A stretch of 64,000 bases of DNA, from assembly GCF_003123685.1 (NCBI RefSeq), contig NZ_QCYJ01000130.1, positions 186,001 to 250,000 on the forward strand. Direction: 5' to 3'. Positions 60,000-64,000 of the stretch are shown one piece after another. The notes beneath the pieces are model-generated. The model saw nothing but the letters and a program-made list of their open reading frames with translations, made no database searches and was not told the DNA's origin. The translations under genes and the position numbers were made by a program. The stretch comes from Nocardia aurea (lineage in GTDB: Bacteria > Actinomycetota > Actinomycetes > Mycobacteriales > Mycobacteriaceae). Position 1 is the stretch's first letter. Every line of letters begins with the position of its first letter.

Positions 60000-62102
60000 C
60001 TACTCGCCGGTCGCCTTGGCGATGATCTCCTTCGACACGTTGGCCGGAACCTCCGCGTACGAGTTGAACACCATGGAGTAGTTCGCCCGGCCCTGGGTCT
60101 TCGACCGCAGGTCACCGATGTAGCCGAACATCTCCGAGAGCGGAACCAGCGCCTTGACGACACGGGCACCACTGCGTTCCTCCATGGCCTGGATCTGGCC
60201 ACGGCGGGAGTTCAGGTCGCCGATCACTTCGCCCATGTAATCCTCGGGCGTGATGACCTCGACCGCCATGAGCGGTTCGAGGATCACCGGACCGGCCTTG
60301 CGGGCCGCTTCCTTGAGGGCCTGCGAGCCGGCGATCTTGAACGCCATCTCCGAGGAGTCGACGTCGTGGTAAGCACCGTCGAGCAGGATCACCTTGAGGT
60401 TGACCAGCGGGTATCCGGCGAGCACACCGTACTGCATGGCGTCCTGCGCACCGGCGTCCACCGAAGGGATGTACTCGCGCGGGACGCGACCACCGGAGAC
60501 CTTGTTCTCGAATTCGTAGTGCGCACCGTCCTCGCCGACGAACGGCTCGAGGGCGATGATCACCTTCGCGAACTGACCCGAGCCACCCGTCTGCTTCTTG
60601 TGGGTGAATTCGAGCTTCTCGACCTTCTTGGTGATGGTCTCGCGGTAGGCCACCTGCGGCTTGCCGACGTTGGCCTCGACCTTGAACTCGCGACGCATGC
60701 GGTCCACCAGGATGTCCAGGTGGAGTTCGCCCATGCCGCCGATGATGGTCTGACCGGTCTGGTCGTCCAGCTTCACCGAGAAGGTCGGATCCTCTTCGGC
60801 GAGACGCTGGATCGCGGTGCCCAGCTTCTCCTGGTCGGACTTGGTCTTCGGCTCGATCGAAACCTCGATGACCGGGTCCGGGAAGGTCATGGACTCCAGC
60901 ACGATCTGGTTCTGCGGATCGCACAGGGTGTCGCCGGTCGTGGTGTCCTTCAGACCGATGACCGCGTAGATGTGGCCCGCCTGGGCCTCGCCTACCGGGT
61001 TCTCCTTGTTGGAGTGCATCTGGAAGAGCTTGCCCAGACGCTCCTTCTTGCCCTTGGTCGAGTTGATGACCTGGGCGCCGGAGTCGACCTTGCCCGAGTA
61101 CACCCGGACGTAGGTCAGCTTGCCGAAGAAGGGGTGCACGGCGATCTTGAACGCCAACGCCGAGAACGGCGCGGTGACGCTCGCCTCGCGGTGGATGATC
61201 TCCTCTTCCTTACCCGGGACGTGACCGTCGGTGCCACCGTCGTCCAGCGGCGTGGGCAGGTAGTCGATCACGGCGTCGAGCATGGGCTGAACGCCCTTGT
61301 TCTTGAACGCCGAGCCACACAGGATCGGGTAGAGTTCGGAGTTGACCGTCATCTTGCGGATGGCGCCCTTGATCTCCTCGATCGTGAGCTCTTCCTCGTT
61401 GGCGAACTTGTCGAGCAGCGCCTCGTCGGACTCGGCCACGGTCTCGAGCAGTTCCTGACGGTACTGCTCGGCCCGCTCCTTGAGATCGGCCGGGATTTCC
61501 TCGACCTCGTACTTCTCGCCGAGCTTGGTCTCGCCCTTCCAGACCTTCGCGTTCATCTCGACCAGGTCGACGATGCCCTCGAAGGTGTCCTCGGCGCCGA
61601 TCGGCAGCTGGAGAACCAGCGGACGCGCGCCGAGGCGGTCCTTGATGGTCTGCACGGTGAAGTAGAAATCGGCACCGAGCTTGTCCATCTTGTTGACGAA
61701 GCAGATACGCGGCACGTTGTACTTGTCGGCCTGACGCCACACCTGCTCGGACTGGGGCTCGACGCCTTCTTTACCGTCGAAGACCGCGACGGCGCCATCG
61801 AGCACGCGCAGCGACCGCTCCACCTCGACGGTGAAGTCGACGTGCCCGGGGGTGTCGATGATGTTGATCTGGTTGTCGTTCCAGTAGCAGGTGGTGGCAG
61901 CGGAGGTGATGGTGATGCCACGCTCCTGCTCCTGCTCCATCCAGTCCATGGTGGCCGCGCCGTCATGGACCTCACCGATCTTGTAGGTGATGCCGGTGTA
62001 GAAGAGGATGCGTTCGGTAGTGGTGGTCTTACCGGCATCGATGTGGGCCATGATGCCGATGTTGCGGACCTTGTTCAGGTCGGTGAGCACGTCCTGTGCC
62101 AC
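60000..62102 (-). CDS. fusA: Elongation factor G (canonical)
   Basis: EF-G, 700 aa, the translocation GTPase. Motifs AHIDAGKTTTTERI, DTPGHVDFT and NKMDKLGAD lie in the G domain; GGMGELHLDI and GGRVPREYIPSVDAGAQDA lie in later domains. It starts at GTG with GGGGAAG upstream. Its position between rpsG and tuf makes this the housekeeping copy. Confidence 0.98.
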   Translation of the reverse strand: MAQDVLTDLNKVRNIGIMAHIDAGKTTTTERILFYTGITYKIGEVHDGAATMDWMEQEQERGITITSAATTCYWNDNQINIIDTPGHVDFTVEVERSLRVLDGAVAVFDGKEGVEPQSEQVWRQADKYNVPRICFVNKMDKLGADFYFTVQTIKDRLGARPLVLQLPIGAEDTFEGIVDLVEMNAKVWKGETKLGEKYEVEEIPADLKERAEQYRQELLETVAESDEALLDKFANEEELTIEEIKGAIRKMTVNSELYPILCGSAFKNKGVQPMLDAVIDYLPTPLDDGGTDGHVPGKEEEIIHREASVTAPFSALAFKIAVHPFFGKLTYVRVYSGKVDSGAQVINSTKGKKERLGKLFQMHSNKENPVGEAQAGHIYAVIGLKDTTTGDTLCDPQNQIVLESMTFPDPVIEVSIEPKTKSDQEKLGTAIQRLAEEDPTFSVKLDDQTGQTIIGGMGELHLDILVDRMRREFKVEANVGKPQVAYRETITKKVEKLEFTHKKQTGGSGQFAKVIIALEPFVGEDGAHYEFENKVSGGRVPREYIPSVDAGAQDAMQYGVLAGYPLVNLKVILLDGAYHDVDSSEMAFKIAGSQALKEAARKAGPVILEPLMAVEVITPEDYMGEVIGDLNSRRGQIQAMEERSGARVVKALVPLSEMFGYIGDLRSKTQGRANYSMVFNSYAEVPANVSKEIIAKATGE

Positions 62103-62346
62103 GGAAATCTTCCCCGCTCTGCTTGTCGTAGATCAGCTAGTTGGGATTTGTGTCTTCTGGTACGAGACCCTGTTCGGGTCATCGCTATGTCAACGCCGGA
62201 AGCGACACCTGGGTGCCCCGCCCGACTGTATCGACCAGGCAGTTCCGTCGGGTCCTACGTGGTGGCGACTGGCTGCCGCCACCGGACCCCGACCGTTCCT
62301 GCCGTGTGCCTTCCGGCGCCGACACCAGCGACGGGCCGGGATGGCA

Positions 62347-62817
62347 TCACCAGCGGTAGTGCGCGAAGGCCCGGTTCGACTCGGCCATCTTGTGGGTGTC
62401 CTCGCGACGCTTGACCGAAGCGCCGAGGCCGTTGCTGGCGTCGAGCAGTTCGTTGGCGAGACGCTCGACCATGGTCTTCTCACGACGAGCCCGCGAGTAG
62501 TTGACCAGCCAGCGCAGCGCGAGGGTGTTGGAGCGGCCCGGACGAACCTCGACCGGCACCTGGTAGGTGGCGCCACCGACGCGGCGCGGCTTGACCTCGA
62601 GTGCGGGCTTGACGTTGTCGAGCGCGCGCTTGAGGGTGACGACCGGATCGGTGCCGGTCTTCTCGCGAGCCTGCTCCAGCGCGCCGTAGACGATGCGCTC
62701 GGCGGTGGACTTCTTGCCGTCCAGCAGGATCTTGTTGACCAGCTGAGTGACCAGCGGCGACCCGTAGACCGGGTCGTTGATCAGCGGACGCTTGGGTGCG
62801 GGGCCCTTGCGTGGCAT
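62347..62817 (-). CDS. rpsG: 30S ribosomal protein S7
   Basis: S7, 156 aa, initiates assembly of the 30S head. It begins MPRKGPAPKRPLINDPVYGS and ends RAFAHYRW, as in actinobacterial S7. The ATG lies one base after the rpsL stop (TGATATG), with GGAGAAG at the end of rpsL as ribosome site, so the two are tightly coupled. A 244-bp spacer without an obvious gene precedes fusA. Confidence 0.98.
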   Translation of the reverse strand: MPRKGPAPKRPLINDPVYGSPLVTQLVNKILLDGKKSTAERIVYGALEQAREKTGTDPVVTLKRALDNVKPALEVKPRRVGGATYQVPVEVRPGRSNTLALRWLVNYSRARREKTMVERLANELLDASNGLGASVKRREDTHKMAESNRAFAHYRW

Positions 62818-62818
62818 A

Positions 62819-63193
62819 TCAGCTCTTCTCCTTCTTGGCGCCGTAACGGCTGCGGGCCTGCTTGCGGTTCTTCACGCCCTGGGTGTCGAGCGAGCCGCGG
62901 ATGATCTTGTAACGAACGCCGGGGAGGTCCTTCACACGACCGCCGCGCACGAGCACCATCGAGTGCTCCTGCAGGTTGTGGCCTTCACCCGGGATGTACG
63001 CCGTGACCTCGACCGCGCTGGTCAGGCGAACACGCGCGACCTTGCGCAGCGCGGAGTTCGGCTTCTTCGGGGTCGTGGTGTACACGCGGGTGCACACGCC
63101 TCGACGCTGCGGGCTCCCCTTCAGGGCCGCGGTCTTGGTCTTGGAGACCTTGTCCTGGCGACCCTTGCGGACCAGCTGGTTGATGGTTGGCAT
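62819..63193 (-). CDS. rpsL: 30S ribosomal protein S12
   Basis: S12, 124 aa, decoding-centre protein. It begins MPTINQLVRKGRQDK. Residues around the two classic streptomycin-resistance sites read TTPKKPNSALRK and VKDLPGVRYK, the wild-type forms, so no resistance mutation is seen. AAGGAAAG lies 7 nt upstream of the ATG. First gene of the str operon. Confidence 0.98.
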   Translation of the reverse strand: MPTINQLVRKGRQDKVSKTKTAALKGSPQRRGVCTRVYTTTPKKPNSALRKVARVRLTSAVEVTAYIPGEGHNLQEHSMVLVRGGRVKDLPGVRYKIIRGSLDTQGVKNRKQARSRYGAKKEKS

Positions 63194-63521
63194 AGACCGG
63201 CTTTCCTTATTAGTAACGCGGTGTCTGGAACTTCATGTCTGTTCAGTTGGCGGCATTCCCGGGTCCTGGCTCGCGCCCGTCGGACCGACGTTCATCCCGC
63301 TTTCATCGAGCCTTCACTCGCACGTCCGACCACGTTTCTCGCGTCCCGAGGTCGGGCGTGTCGTGCGCCATGCGTATCCCGGAATCCAGGCACGCCGGAG
63401 AGGTCGGCCGCTTTCGCTGGCTTACGTCAGAGCACGAATTTGCCCGCAAGGTTCCGGGCACAGCGATCCACGATACTCGTGGTTGCGCTACAGGGTCAAA
63501 GTGGGTCCACGACCGACACGC
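63194..63521 (-). promoter_or_regulatory. str operon promoter and leader
   Basis: On the minus strand TTGACC (63499-63494), an 18-bp spacer and TATCGT (63475-63470) form a good sigma-A-type promoter about 280 bp upstream of rpsL. The remaining leader has no open frame with a convincing domain. Confidence 0.65.
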
Positions 63522-64000
63522 CTAGCGGGCCAGATTCAAGGTCAGCTCGACCAGTTTCTTGGCCGCCGCGCACGGATCGGGATGGGCCGAACCCGCCCGG
63601 TAGTTGATCCACCACCCCACCACACCGGTATCGGCGGCGCTCGCGGTGACCCCGCAGGAGTCGGGATCGTTGGGCCTGCGCGTCTCCAGTGAACGTCGGC
63701 CCTGCACGGTGATATTCCCGGTCGTGTAGCCCAGTTTGTCGTTGGTGGCCTTCTCGTTGTTCAGCGACCCGATCTCGTACCAGTTCAGGGTGACCATGGC
63801 ATTGCCGCCCGGCGCGTCCTCGACATCCCACATGCACACCGCGCCGTTGAACGAACCGCTGACGTAGGTGGCGTCGCCGACCGCCTCGCCGATCTTCTCC
63901 TGTTCGACCACTTCGCATTCGCGCAGCAACTTGTCGAAATTGGTGTTCACCGACTGACTTCCACCCGCGGGGTAGGCGGTTCCCGAGATCGTCTGACCGC
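63522..64000 (-). CDS. DUF3558-family protein (partial, N-terminus beyond window)
   Basis: A DUF3558-type protein, usually a surface lipoprotein of mycolate-containing actinomycetes with unknown function. The visible part has the spaced cysteines and aromatic core of the family: LLRECEVV, GAVCMWDVEDAPGGNAMVTLNWYE, DSCGVTA and DPCAAAKKLVELTLNL. The frame is open to the right edge upstream of the internal GTG 63950 (TISGTAYPAGGSQSVNTNF), so the lipoprotein signal should lie outside the window. Confidence 0.75.
   Translation of the reverse strand, partial: GQTISGTAYPAGGSQSVNTNFDKLLRECEVVEQEKIGEAVGDATYVSGSFNGAVCMWDVEDAPGGNAMVTLNWYEIGSLNNEKATNDKLGYTTGNITVQGRRSLETRRPNDPDSCGVTASAADTGVVGWWINYRAGSAHPDPCAAAKKLVELTLNLAR

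Overview
The window looks like the chromosome of a high-GC, mycolic-acid-type actinomycete, most likely a Nocardia or close relative. The evidence is very high GC, giant nonribosomal peptide synthetases (NRPSs), mycofactocin-associated genes, a KstR-type operator in front of a kshB-like steroid hydroxylase reductase, a DUF3558 protein, and the actinobacterial rpsL-rpsG-fusA-tuf order. No rRNA or tRNA genes, insertion sequences or CRISPR arrays were seen. Identifications rest on motif reading, not database searches.

Bases 1-41805 (minus strand) are almost entirely one NRPS assembly line on two genes. The upstream protein (41805-23779, about 6008 aa) has five complete C-A-T modules plus a sixth C domain. 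The downstream protein starts at a TGATG overlap (23779) and is still open at the left edge after about 7926 codons. It opens with the A-T half of module 6 and continues to an interrupted A domain of module 13. Reading the ten specificity positions by eye gives Ser for modules 1, 3, 6 and 10 and Thr for module 4. The rest are unusual: 7 and 11 share one code, module 8 has Pro at position 239, and 5 and 13 resemble each other. No epimerisation, thioesterase or MbtH partner is visible. The first C domain is EntF-like, so the first Ser is probably N-acylated or N-arylated in trans. The two proteins meet inside module 6, and the facing termini carry related segments of about 88 aa that look like vestigial A-domain N-termini. 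This is the best candidate here for an undescribed intersubunit docking device.

Bases 41806-47560 hold a long NRPS leader, a GAF-domain regulator, mftG and mftF, all on the minus strand, then a gene-free 786-bp gap. Related GGTCAC/GTGA inverted repeats occur on both sides of the regulator gene.

Bases 47561-55505 are a mixed set: a TetR regulator and kshB behind a KstR box, an AlkD-like repair protein, a glutamate racemase-like protein, an FAD-dependent ferredoxin reductase, an SPW-repeat membrane protein with a TetR regulator behind a perfect palindrome, a secreted lipase and an alpha/beta hydrolase.

Bases 55573-64000 are the translation region on the minus strand: rpsL, rpsG, fusA and tuf from a recognisable promoter, then a toxin-antitoxin-like pair whose toxin is frameshifted, and a second full-length EF-G gene. 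tuf and the second EF-G gene end in nearly identical hairpins. A partial DUF3558 gene runs off the right edge.
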